Shown one piece after another: positions 1 to 7,401 of a stretch of 64,000 bases of DNA. Every line of letters starts with the position of its first letter. Positions within the stretch are counted from its first letter, which is position 1. Source of the DNA: Micromonospora sp. NBC_00421 (GTDB taxonomy: Bacteria > Actinomycetota > Actinomycetes > Mycobacteriales > Micromonosporaceae); NCBI RefSeq assembly GCF_036017915.1, contig NZ_CP107929.1, positions 2,170,001 to 2,234,000 of the forward strand, read 5' to 3'. Position numbers and translations under genes: made by a program. The notes under the pieces are model-generated. The model did no database searches, was not told the DNA's origin, and was given only the letters and a program-made list of their open reading frames with translations.

Positions 1-653
1 AGCAGGGCGCGGTGCTCTACGACGGGCAGGACCTGTCCGAACTGGACGTGCAGGCGGTCCGACGGCAGTGCGGGGTGGTCCTCCAGGACGGTCAGCTCTT
101 CGCCGGCTCGGTACGCGACAACATCTGCGGCGCCGGCGGGTTCACCCTGGACGAGGTCTGGGAGGCGGCCCGGATGGCGGGGCTCGCCGACGACCTGGAG
201 GCGTTGCCGATGGGGATGAGCACGATGGTGCCGTTCGGCGGTGGCACCCTCTCGGTCGGGCAGCGGCAGCGGGTGCTGATCGCCCGCGCGTTGGCGCCCC
301 GACCCCGGATCCTCTTCTTCGACGAGGCGACAAGCGCGCTGGACAACCGTACCCAGGAGGTGGTGACCCGGAGCACGGCGACGCTGGCGGCCACCCGCCT
401 GGTGATCGCGCACCGGCTGTCCACGGTGCGCGACGCGGACGTCATCGTGGTGCTCGACCAGGGACGCATCGTGCAGCGGGGCAGCTACGCCGAGCTGATG
501 GAGCAGCCCGACGGGTTGTTCCACCGGCTGGCCCGGCGGCAGTTGCTCACCGAGCCCGACAGCCCCCCGCCGCCCGGGGAGCAGCCGCCGCGCGACGGTC
601 AGCCGTTGTCGACGGGGCTGCCGTCCTCGACGGACAACTCCGCGCCGAGGTGA
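1..653 (+). CDS. NHLM-type peptide-export ABC transporter, C-terminal ATPase part (5' partial)
   Basis: Only the last ~216 residues lie in the window; the reading frame is open from base 3. They form the second half of an ABC ATPase: Q-loop region (VVLQDGQLFAGSVRDNI), signature LSVGQRQR, Walker B with D-loop ILFFDEATSALD, and the switch histidine in IAHRLST. The Walker A and membrane domain must lie upstream. The domain order and the two leader-peptide genes just downstream fit the NHLM bacteriocin-export system, in which such ATPases export or mature peptides with nitrile-hydratase-like leaders. That assignment is inference from context. The tail is Pro-rich and overlaps the convergent regulator gene by 55 bp. 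Confidence 0.8.
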   Translation, partial: QGAVLYDGQDLSELDVQAVRRQCGVVLQDGQLFAGSVRDNICGAGGFTLDEVWEAARMAGLADDLEALPMGMSTMVPFGGGTLSVGQRQRVLIARALAPRPRILFFDEATSALDNRTQEVVTRSTATLAATRLVIAHRLSTVRDADVIVVLDQGRIVQRGSYAELMEQPDGLFHRLARRQLLTEPDSPPPPGEQPPRDGQPLSTGLPSSTDNSAPR

Positions 654-1354
654 TTCTCCAGCAGGTCGGCGACGTGCGCCTCGGCCTGGTTCTCCACCGC
701 CAACCGGAACGCCTCGGTGAGCACGTTGACCACGCCCTGGGTCAGCAGGATCGTCTCCCGGTCGACGTCGGCCCAGGACGACCGGGACGCGGTGCCGCCG
801 AGTTCGGGGGCGAGGGCCAGCATCCGGGCGGTGACGGCCGCGACCAGTTCGTCGGCGAGCGGTCGGACGCTGTCGAGCACCTCGCTGAGGGCCTGCAACG
901 CCGGCACCGTGCCCATCCGTACCCGGTGCAGGTCCAGGGCGGCGCGTAGCGGCCGGGGCCGCACCGTGCGTACCGTCCCGTCCGGGGCCCGTCCGATCAC
1001 CCCGTGTCGGGTCAGCGCGTGGGTCAGCGCGGGCCGCTCGGTGGCCAACCGTTGCAGCATCGCGGTCAGCCCGTCGGGTGCCTCGTCGCTGGCCCGCACG
1101 CCGAGCATCGCCTCGATGGACACCAGGTTGAAGCCCTGCCGTTGCAGGGTCAGGATGGCGTCCAGCCGGCGGACGTGGGAGTCGTCGTAGAGCGCGACCC
1201 GCCCCCGGCGTACCGGTGGGGCCAACAGGCGGCGAGCCTGGTGGGCGCGGATGTTGCGCGCCGACATCCCCACCTTGCGGGCGAGTTCCTCCACGGTGTA
1301 GCCGACCGCGGTGCCGGCGGTCGCCGGTCCGGTCGTCACCCGGTCGATGGTCAC
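599..1354 (-). CDS. MerR-like HTH transcriptional regulator of the RiPP locus
   Basis: 251 residues from a GTG at 1354 that has GGAGG six bases upstream. A longer frame reaches ATG 1579, but its extra N-terminus is low-complexity. Residues ~17-85 read as a MerR-type winged helix (YTVEELARKVGMSARNIRAH, then RRGRVALYDDSHVRRL and LQRQGFNLVSIEAML). The remaining ~165 residues are a helical region I do not recognise, probably sensing or dimerisation. The gene is divergent from the precursor operon and convergent with the exporter, so it probably controls the peptide cluster; that role is inference. Confidence 0.75.
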   Translation of the reverse strand: MTIDRVTTGPATAGTAVGYTVEELARKVGMSARNIRAHQARRLLAPPVRRGRVALYDDSHVRRLDAILTLQRQGFNLVSIEAMLGVRASDEAPDGLTAMLQRLATERPALTHALTRHGVIGRAPDGTVRTVRPRPLRAALDLHRVRMGTVPALQALSEVLDSVRPLADELVAAVTARMLALAPELGGTASRSSWADVDRETILLTQGVVNVLTEAFRLAVENQAEAHVADLLENHLGAELSVEDGSPVDNG

Positions 1355-1501
1355 GGTGGCCTCCGCAGGCGTCGGGGACGGGGTACGGCGACCTGCCGGC
1401 CGGTTGCGGCGGACGGCGGGCTCCCCGGGGCCGAGAGTATGGCGGGGCGACCCGCGGGGGACAGAAGGGGAACCACTACTTGCCCCCGACGGTGGTGAAC
1501 C

Positions 1502-1527
1502 ATTATCCTCCGTGACCGCACGATCAC
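1502..1527 (-). promoter_or_regulatory. Possible promoter/operator of the MerR-like gene
   Basis: The minus strand reads GATAAT at 1507-1502, one mismatch from the -10 consensus. A GTGA-N8-TCAC inverted repeat (1512-1527) sits just upstream, where MerR-family spacers carry their operator. No good -35 hexamer is visible, so this is tentative. Confidence 0.3.
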
Positions 1528-1644
1528 AGCTATTCCGCATTACCCGAGTTCCGCCGTTTCCCGCCCCATTCGCGGCCACATTCGATGAAATTCCCCCCGG
1601 GGTGATCCCGGCCCGCTCCGGCTGACCCAGGATGAAGCGAAATC

Positions 1645-1672
1645 GGGTGGCCCGGGATTGGCCGGGCCGCCC
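1645..1672 (+). promoter_or_regulatory. Strong hairpin in the 5' leader of the Cys-rich precursor gene
   Basis: GGCCCGG (1649-1655) pairs perfectly with CCGGGCC (1662-1668) across a six-base loop. The stem extends by GGG/CCC after one mismatch. It ends ~53 nt before the precursor start codon. It may act in transcript stability, translation or as an operator. It is not followed by a T-run, so it is not a simple terminator. Confidence 0.45.
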
Positions 1673-1724
1673 CCGCCGTCGCCGCGCCGCAGGCGCGACC
1701 CGGCCGTCGAAGGGAGCAGGAACC

Positions 1725-2087
1725 GTGACACCTGTCGATCGGGCGGTCTTCGTTGCCGCCTACAGCCGGTTGGTCGCCGATGTGTGGGCCGACCCGGCCC
1801 GGGAGCGGGCGCTGGACCGTGCCCCCCGGACGTTGCTCGCCGAGTACGGCCTCGGCCTGCCCGAGGACGTGCAGGTCCGCGTGGTCCGGGACGTCGCCGA
1901 CGCCGACCCCGACCTGGAGGCGCAGGTCAGCTCGTGGCAACAGGCGTCGTCCACCGGCACCTTCGTGCTCTTCGTGCCGGCGTTGCTGCCGGTGACCGAG
2001 GTGGAGTTGGCCGAGGACGAACTGGACAGCGTGGTGGCCGGGTTGGACTCCAGCTGCGCCTGCTGCTGCCCGTGCTGCTGCACCTGA
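1725..2087 (+). CDS. NHLP-leader RiPP precursor with seven-cysteine core
   Basis: 120 residues from GTG 1725, preceded by GGGAGCAGG. The leader has the nitrile-hydratase-alpha-like pattern (YSRLVADVWADPARERALDR, then APRTLLAEYGLGLPEDVQVRVV) and ends in ELAEDELDSVVAG, a typical leader/core junction. The predicted core is LDSSCACCCPCCCT, with seven Cys in the last ten residues. The frame could extend upstream to ATG 1632, but that part is Arg-rich and lacks leader features. The gene heads a run of precursor, YcaO, TfuA and radical SAM genes on one strand. The dense Cys tract could be a substrate for heterocycles, thioethers or metal binding; the sequence does not decide. Leader family is recognised; core fate is inference. 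Confidence 0.85.
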   Translation: MTPVDRAVFVAAYSRLVADVWADPARERALDRAPRTLLAEYGLGLPEDVQVRVVRDVADADPDLEAQVSSWQQASSTGTFVLFVPALLPVTEVELAEDELDSVVAGLDSSCACCCPCCCT

Positions 2088-2130
2088 CCGGCGGGCCTGC
2101 CACCGATGTCTGCCGCTCGAGGGGTGCCGT

Positions 2131-2150
2131 GGCTGCTTCTGGTGGCAGCC
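2131..2150 (+). terminator. Inter-precursor hairpin (possible attenuator or processing site)
   Basis: GGCTGC (2131-2136) and GCAGCC (2145-2150) form a perfect six-pair stem with an eight-base loop, 43 bases after the first precursor. No T-run follows. It could stabilise the precursor mRNA end or tune expression between the two peptides. Confidence 0.35.
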
Positions 2151-2161
2151 GACCGGAATCC

Positions 2162-2191
2162 TTGATAGTCGGGCACCGATGTTCTTAACGT
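2162..2191 (+). promoter_or_regulatory. Candidate internal promoter for the second precursor and modification genes
   Basis: TTGATA (2162-2167) and TAACGT (2186-2191) are 18 bp apart in an AT-rich stretch between the two precursor genes. This matches a housekeeping-type promoter reasonably well. Transcription would start near 2198, ~50 nt before the second precursor. Confidence 0.4.
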
Positions 2192-2250
2192 TCTCGTCAC
2201 ACCAATTAAACGCCATTTCACGCGGCGAACCCCGAAGAAAGGTGCGATCG

Positions 2251-2625
2251 ATGAGCAACGAAGAGCAGGAGTTCGGCGCCAGATTCGTCACCAAATACTC
2301 CGAGCTGGTCACCGCGGTGTGGCGCAGCGACGAGGAACTCCAGCGGCTGCTCGCCGACCCGACCGGCTACGCCACCGCCGCCGGCCTGCCGGTCAGCCCC
2401 GGCGCTACCGTCGAGGTGGACCGGGCCCAGCCGACCACGCTCTACACCAAGGACGAGATCGTCGCCGACTGGTCGGGCACCCCCGGGCGGCACGTCCTGC
2501 ACGTGCCCGAGGTGCCGCTGGTCGACCTCAACGAGCTGACCGAGGCCGAGCTGGAGACGGTGGCCGGTGGCGTCCAGGCCCCGGCCGACAACAACGTCAA
2601 CATCGTCGCGGTCCTCATCCTCTGA
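2251..2625 (+). CDS. NHLP-leader RiPP precursor with hydrophobic Asn-containing core
   Basis: 124 residues; ATG 2251 has a GAAGAAAGG ribosome site, so an in-frame ATG at 2179 is rejected. The leader (FVTKYSELVTAVWRSDEELQ, then LLADPTGYATAAGLPV) is a sibling of the previous precursor's. It ends in ELTEAELETVAGG, a classic double-glycine site. The core VQAPADNNVNIVAVLIL (17 residues) has no Cys, Ser or Thr, so azole chemistry cannot apply to it. Its Asn/Val/Ile/Ala make-up recalls proteusin cores such as polytheonamide and the aliphatic cores thioamidated in thioviridamide-type peptides; that comparison is from memory. It lies 29 bp before the YcaO gene. Confidence 0.85.
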   Translation: MSNEEQEFGARFVTKYSELVTAVWRSDEELQRLLADPTGYATAAGLPVSPGATVEVDRAQPTTLYTKDEIVADWSGTPGRHVLHVPEVPLVDLNELTEAELETVAGGVQAPADNNVNIVAVLIL

Positions 2626-2654
2626 GTTCCCACCCCACCCCGCCGGGAGCCACG

Positions 2655-3815
2655 ATGCCCACCACCGAGACCATCGCGTTCCGCGCCGGCACCTACCGGA
2701 CGGCCACCGTCGAGCAGACCTGGGAACGGGTCGCCGCCATGCTCGACCGGTTCCGGATCACCCGGGTCGCCGACATCACCCGCCTCGACGAGATCGGCCT
2801 ACCGGTGCACGTCGCCTACCGGCCGGTCGGGGCGACCATGGCGGTCAGCGTCGGCACCGGCGCCACGCCTACGCAGTCGCGGGTCAGCGCGGTCATGGAG
2901 AGCATCGAGTCCTGGCACGCCGAGAACCTCCGGTTGGGGACCGTCACCCGGTCCCCGGCCGAGAGGCTCGACCTGCCGTACGACGTGCGCTGGCTGCACC
3001 TGGCCGAACGCTCGCCGCTCACCTCGGCAGTGGTGCTCGACTGGGTGGCCGGCCGGGGGCTGGTCACCGGCACGCCCTGCCTGGTGCCCCGGGCCACCAT
3101 CGAGCTGGACTTCACCGTCCGCCGGGGCTGGGCCCGCGCACTGTTCAACCCCAGCAGCAACGGCCTGGCCACCGGCAACACCTTCGCCGAGGCCAGCCTG
3201 CACGCCCTGCTGGAGGTGATCGAACGGGACTGCATCGCCCCGTACTGCACCTCGGCGCTGGCCGACCGGACGTACACCGACCCGGGCACCGCCACCAACC
3301 CGATGACCCGGGGCGTGCACGAGGCGCTGCTGCGGGCCGGCTGCTGGGTGGAGGTCTGCGACATCACCAACAGCATCGGGGTGCCCTGCTACGCCGCCTC
3401 GGTCTGGTCGCCGGACCTGCCTGTCACCTTCGGCGGTTTCGGCTGCCACGTCGACCCGGAGATCGCGGTCGGCCGGGCCATGTCCGAGGCCGCCCAGTCC
3501 CGGCTGGTGATGGTCTCCGGCGCCCGCGACGACATCGACGCCACCGCCTACCACGACGTCGCCGGGCCGCCGGTACGACCGCCCACCGTCGACCGCCCCG
3601 CCGGTCCGGTACGCGCCGACCGGCCACCGACCGGCACCGTCACCGACGTGCTGCGCGAACTGGCCCTTCGGGTGCAGCGCAGCACCGGCGTCGAACCGTT
3701 CGCCGTCGACCTGACCCACGACGACATCGGCATCGCGGTGAGCAAGGTCTTCGCCCCCGGCCTGCGGATGTTCGACGAGCGGGCGCTGAGCACCCGACCG
3801 GGGGTGCCGGCATGA
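2655..3815 (+). CDS. YcaO-domain protein (ATP-dependent backbone modification of the RiPP precursor)
   Basis: 386 residues from ATG 2655 after GGGAG. YcaO hallmarks are visible: the first acidic ATP/Mg motif in SAVMESIESWHAEN, the second in EASLHALLEVIERD, and a later FGGFGCHVDPEIAVGRAMSEAAQSR-type segment. YcaO enzymes phosphorylate backbone amide oxygen with ATP to make azolines or, with TfuA, thioamides. The C-terminus ends STRPGVPA and lacks the full PXPXP tail common in azoline-forming members. It overlaps the TfuA gene by ATGA, so the two are translationally coupled. No ThiF-like partner or dehydrogenase is seen in the window, which favours thioamidation. Confidence 0.9.
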   Translation: MPTTETIAFRAGTYRTATVEQTWERVAAMLDRFRITRVADITRLDEIGLPVHVAYRPVGATMAVSVGTGATPTQSRVSAVMESIESWHAENLRLGTVTRSPAERLDLPYDVRWLHLAERSPLTSAVVLDWVAGRGLVTGTPCLVPRATIELDFTVRRGWARALFNPSSNGLATGNTFAEASLHALLEVIERDCIAPYCTSALADRTYTDPGTATNPMTRGVHEALLRAGCWVEVCDITNSIGVPCYAASVWSPDLPVTFGGFGCHVDPEIAVGRAMSEAAQSRLVMVSGARDDIDATAYHDVAGPPVRPPTVDRPAGPVRADRPPTGTVTDVLRELALRVQRSTGVEPFAVDLTHDDIGIAVSKVFAPGLRMFDERALSTRPGVPA

Positions 3816-5212
3816 CCGACATCGTCTTCGTCGGCCCCAGCCTCCCGGCCGGACAGGTCGAACGGCTGCTGCCCGACGCCCGGATCCACCCGCCGGTGGC
3901 CCACGGCGATCTGCTCCGGCTCGACGTCGGACCCGGCGACCGGGTGCTGATCATCGACGGGTTCTTCCTCCAGCACCCGCCCGTGCGGCACCGGGAGATC
4001 CTCGACCTGCTCGCCCGGGGCGTCACCGTCGCCGGGGCGGCCAGCATGGGCGCGTTGCGGGCCGCCGAGCTGTGGCCGTTCGGGATGCGCGGGGTCGGCG
4101 ACGTCTACCAGCTCTACCGCGACGGGGTGGTCACCGGCGACGACGAGGTGGCAGTGGTGCACGGCCCCGCCGAGGACGGCCACCGCATCCTGAGCGAACC
4201 CCTGGTCAACGTCCGGATCGCGCTGCGTCGGGCGGTCACCGCCGGGGTGCTCGACGACGTCGAGGCGGCCCGGCTGCTCCAGCTCTGCCGGGACCTGCCG
4301 TTCCGCCGCCGGTCCTACCGGGCCCTGGAACGCACCGCGCCACCGGACGCCGCCGAGGTGGTGGACCGTTTCCTGACCTGGCACCGGAGTGACCCCTGGG
4401 ACGCCAAGGGCGCCGACGCGCGGCTGCTGCTGTCGCTGGCCGCCGCCGACGCCGCCGAGTTGCACCCGGCCGGCCCGGCCGACCAACCGATCGACAACCT
4501 GCACACCCGGTTCCTGGACAGTTGGCGTTCCCGGCACGCCGGGGCGACCGTCGGCGGGCACTGGGTCAACGACCGCGACGTCGCGGCGGTGCTGATGCTG
4601 CTGCACCCCGAGTCGCCGGCCCGGCACCGGCGGGCCGTCCTCGCCGGGGTGGCACAGGTCGACCCCGCCGACCCGGACGTCGAGGACCGCGCCGTCGAGG
4701 TGGCCCGGGAACAGGGTCTGCTCGCCGGCGGCCCCACCGGCCAGGACTGGCTGACCGACGCCGAACGGGACCTCGACCCCCGGGAGGCGGCGTTGCGGCT
4801 GCTGGTGCGGGCCTTCGGCACCACCCCGTACCGCAGCCTGGCGTGGTGGATGGTGGCCGAGCCGCTGCGCCGGCCCGCGCTGCGGGCCGCCGCCCGGCAG
4901 GTCGCCGCGACCGCGATGTCGCTCAACGAGACGATGCTGCCGCGGACGACCGGCGGGCGGCGGCCCGGCGGCCGGCTGCACTTCCGCACCGAGGTCGTCG
5001 ACGGCTGCTTCGCCGCGCTGTGGGGCTGCCCGCCCGACGGGCTGGCCGCGGCGGCCTGGGACCGGGGCTTCGTCGACCTGGAATCGTTCCGGTACGCCGC
5101 CGAACCACTCGTCGCGTACCTCAGGGCCTTCGGCCCACCCCGACTGCCGGCAGCGCCCGGCGGACCGGTCAACGACGAGTCCCGGGCCGGTACGCCGGTC
5201 CGGGTGGGCTGA
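3812..5212 (+). CDS. TfuA-like partner protein of YcaO, with long C-terminal extension
   Basis: 466 residues; the ATG lies in the ATGA overlap with the YcaO stop. The N-terminal ~190 residues match TfuA: IVFVGPSLP start, VLIIDGFFLQHP, then GVTVAGAASMGALRAAELWPFGM and GVGDVYQLYRDGVVTGDDEVAV. TfuA proteins work with YcaO in thioamide formation, probably by delivering sulfur. Residues ~200-466 form a helical, Arg/Ala-rich extension that I do not recognise and that roughly doubles the length of the TfuA core. It may bind precursor or sulfur donor; this is speculation. The next gene starts 10 bp on. Confidence 0.85.
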   Translation: MTDIVFVGPSLPAGQVERLLPDARIHPPVAHGDLLRLDVGPGDRVLIIDGFFLQHPPVRHREILDLLARGVTVAGAASMGALRAAELWPFGMRGVGDVYQLYRDGVVTGDDEVAVVHGPAEDGHRILSEPLVNVRIALRRAVTAGVLDDVEAARLLQLCRDLPFRRRSYRALERTAPPDAAEVVDRFLTWHRSDPWDAKGADARLLLSLAAADAAELHPAGPADQPIDNLHTRFLDSWRSRHAGATVGGHWVNDRDVAAVLMLLHPESPARHRRAVLAGVAQVDPADPDVEDRAVEVAREQGLLAGGPTGQDWLTDAERDLDPREAALRLLVRAFGTTPYRSLAWWMVAEPLRRPALRAAARQVAATAMSLNETMLPRTTGGRRPGGRLHFRTEVVDGCFAALWGCPPDGLAAAAWDRGFVDLESFRYAAEPLVAYLRAFGPPRLPAAPGGPVNDESRAGTPVRVG

Positions 5213-5222
5213 GGAGGAGTCG

Positions 5223-7358
5223 ATGACCGGCACGGTGAAGACGGCGCTGATCTATCCGCCACTGACGGACCCCACCTCGGGGTACCACTCGCTGAACTAC
5301 CTCGACTCCTACGCCCGCGCCCAGGGGCACCGGGCGGCGGACATCATCGACGCCAACATCGAGGCGTTCCACCACTCCTACACCCCCTCGGCGTACGAGT
5401 GGCTGCGCCGGGAGCTGGCCCGGCCGCCGGTGACCGACCTGACCGGCCCGGACGCGCTGATGGCCCGGGCGAACCGGTTGGGCCTGCCCGAGCCGGACCC
5501 GCAGCGGCTGCGCCGGTCGATCGGAGTGCTCCAGGACCCGGTGCTGTTCTACGACTACCGGCACTACCAGGAGGCGGTCGAGGGCGTCATCTCCTGGATG
5601 GACGCGCTCGGCGCGGTCGGTTTCCCCGGGCAGTTCCGGGCCGGCTTCCGGTTGCAGGCACCGCCGGCGGTCTCCATCGGCTCGGTCGCCGCGCTCACCG
5701 ACGAGGCGACGCTGGCCCGGCTCAACCGGCCCTTCCAGCCGTACTACGAGGACGTGCTGATCCCCCGGCTGGCCGCGGGCGGGTACGACGTGATCGGTAT
5801 CAGCGCCACCTACCAGTGGCAGCTCCCGTTCACCCTCTGGCTGGCCCGGCTGATCCGGCAGGCCTGCCCGGACGCGTTCGTGATCACCGGGGGCACCGAG
5901 ATCTCCGACGTGTGGAAGTGCGCCAGCCGCCCCGAGCAGGTGTTCCAGGTGCTCGCCGACTTCGACGCGATAGTCGTCGGCGAGGGGGAGAGCGCGTACA
6001 CCGAGATCCTCGACGCGGTGGCGGCGGGCACCCTGCCGGCCGGGCACCCCAACGTGCGGCTGCACCCGAAGTACGGCCGGCAGCGGCAGCTCCCGCTGCG
6101 CTACGAGCGGCTCGGCAACATCCCGGTGCCGGACTTCTCAGGCCTGCCCTGGGACCTCTACCTGAGCCCGGAGAAGTTCGTCTACTACTCGCCCACCCGG
6201 GGCTGCTACTGGAACAAGTGCACCTTCTGCGACTACGGCCTGAACACCGACGGTCCGACCAGCCCGTGGCGGCAGGACACCGCCGACACGATGATCGCCG
6301 ACGTGACGGAGCTGGCGAAGTTCGCCAAGTTCATCTACTTCTCGGTGGACGTGCTGGCCCCCGCGACGATCCTGCGGTTCGCCGAGAAGGTCGTCGAACG
6401 GGGCCTGGACTTCCGTTGGGGGGCCGAGATCCGGCTGGAGAAGTACTGGTCGGAGGAGCGCTGCGAGCTGTTGCGCCGCAGCGGCTGCGTGGCCGTCTCG
6501 GTCGGCTTCGAGTCCGGCAACCAGCGCATCCTGGACCTGATCGACAAGGGCACCCGACCGGAGCAGGTCCGCCGGACGATGACCGCGATGACCAAGGCCA
6601 ACATCGGGGTGCAGATGATGGGCTTCACCGGGTTCCCCACCGAGACCCGGGAGGAGGCCCTGGACAGCATCGGCTTCCTGCGCGACAACCCCGACCTGTG
6701 GACCCTCGGCGGCCTCGGCGACTTCATGCTCACCCCGGGCGCGATCGTGGCCAAGGAGCCGGAGCGCTTCGGCATCAGCAACGTCCGTCCGGTGGAGGGC
6801 TCCGACATCGTCCGGGTGCTGCGCTACGACGAGCCGGTCACCGAGGCCGCACACGACGAGGTGATGCGGGCGAAGTCCACCTTGAACCCCGGCCATTACC
6901 ACCGGCCCTGGCTGGGTAGCACCGACACCCCGCACTCGTTCTTCTACCACGACCGCTACGGCACCGACGTGCGCGGCGTGCTCGCCCACGACCGGGTCCG
7001 CCAGCACGACGACGACCGCACCGAGTTCGTCGCCAACGGCGTCTTCGTCGACCGGGCCGACGAGCAGGCGTGGGATGCGTACCGGCGGATGCGGGCCGAC
7101 GAGCAGGAGGGCACCCCGGGCGCGCAGCTGCCGATGGACCGGCACCTGTTCCGCCGGGCCGACGGGCAGGTCTTCGCGCTCAACCGCAGCAGCCGGGTCT
7201 TCCTGGACCTGTTCGCCGCCCCGCTCACCCTGGCCGAGGCACAGCACCGGCTCTGGGTGGTCGAGCCGACCGTCGCCGACCGGGTGTGGCGCACCTTCAT
7301 CGGCCAGCGGCTGCTGCGCCGGCACGCCCTGCCCGAACCCGTCGCGGCCACCGACTGA
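5223..7358 (+). CDS. B12-binding radical SAM enzyme of the RiPP cluster
   Basis: 711 residues; ATG 5223 follows GAGGAG. The N-terminal ~280 residues look like a cobalamin-binding Rossmann domain (YDVIGISATYQWQLPFTLWL, then AFVITGGTEISDVW and DAIVVGEGE). The radical SAM core starts at ~320 with YYSPTRGCYWNKCTFCDYG, a C-X4-C-X2-C cluster motif. Later motifs include VAVSVGFESGNQRILDLIDKG and MMGFTGFPTETREEAL. Residues ~640-700 (FALNRSSRVFLDLF, then LRRH) resemble a small winged helix like PqqD/RRE domains, possibly for leader binding. B12 radical SAM enzymes often C-methylate peptides, but other reactions are known, so methylation is inference. Confidence 0.88.
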   Translation: MTGTVKTALIYPPLTDPTSGYHSLNYLDSYARAQGHRAADIIDANIEAFHHSYTPSAYEWLRRELARPPVTDLTGPDALMARANRLGLPEPDPQRLRRSIGVLQDPVLFYDYRHYQEAVEGVISWMDALGAVGFPGQFRAGFRLQAPPAVSIGSVAALTDEATLARLNRPFQPYYEDVLIPRLAAGGYDVIGISATYQWQLPFTLWLARLIRQACPDAFVITGGTEISDVWKCASRPEQVFQVLADFDAIVVGEGESAYTEILDAVAAGTLPAGHPNVRLHPKYGRQRQLPLRYERLGNIPVPDFSGLPWDLYLSPEKFVYYSPTRGCYWNKCTFCDYGLNTDGPTSPWRQDTADTMIADVTELAKFAKFIYFSVDVLAPATILRFAEKVVERGLDFRWGAEIRLEKYWSEERCELLRRSGCVAVSVGFESGNQRILDLIDKGTRPEQVRRTMTAMTKANIGVQMMGFTGFPTETREEALDSIGFLRDNPDLWTLGGLGDFMLTPGAIVAKEPERFGISNVRPVEGSDIVRVLRYDEPVTEAAHDEVMRAKSTLNPGHYHRPWLGSTDTPHSFFYHDRYGTDVRGVLAHDRVRQHDDDRTEFVANGVFVDRADEQAWDAYRRMRADEQEGTPGAQLPMDRHLFRRADGQVFALNRSSRVFLDLFAAPLTLAEAQHRLWVVEPTVADRVWRTFIGQRLLRRHALPEPVAATD

Positions 7359-7375
7359 CTCTCCGGCCCGTGCCG

Positions 7376-7401
7376 CCGGCCGCGCTGCTTCGGGCGGCCG
7401 G
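7376..7401. terminator. Convergent terminator hairpin after the RiPP operon
   Basis: CCGGCCGC (7376-7383) and GCGGCCGG (7394-7401) pair perfectly around a ten-base loop, exactly between the radical SAM gene and the convergent histidine kinase gene. It could serve both directions; no T-run. Confidence 0.5.

Larger units (their letters stand above)
1355..1724. other. Divergent control region between regulator and precursor peptide genes
   Basis: 370 bp with no convincing gene. It is locally less GC-rich around 1500-1600 and must hold the promoters for the MerR-like gene and the first precursor. Within it I see a GTGA-N8-TCAC repeat and a strong hairpin, listed separately. No clear plus-strand -35/-10 pair could be chosen by eye. 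Confidence 0.5.

Noticed and set aside
2319..2654. Longer N-terminus for the YcaO protein
   Set aside because: It overlaps the second precursor out of frame and is Arg/Pro-rich; ATG 2655 with GGGAG gives a normal YcaO start.
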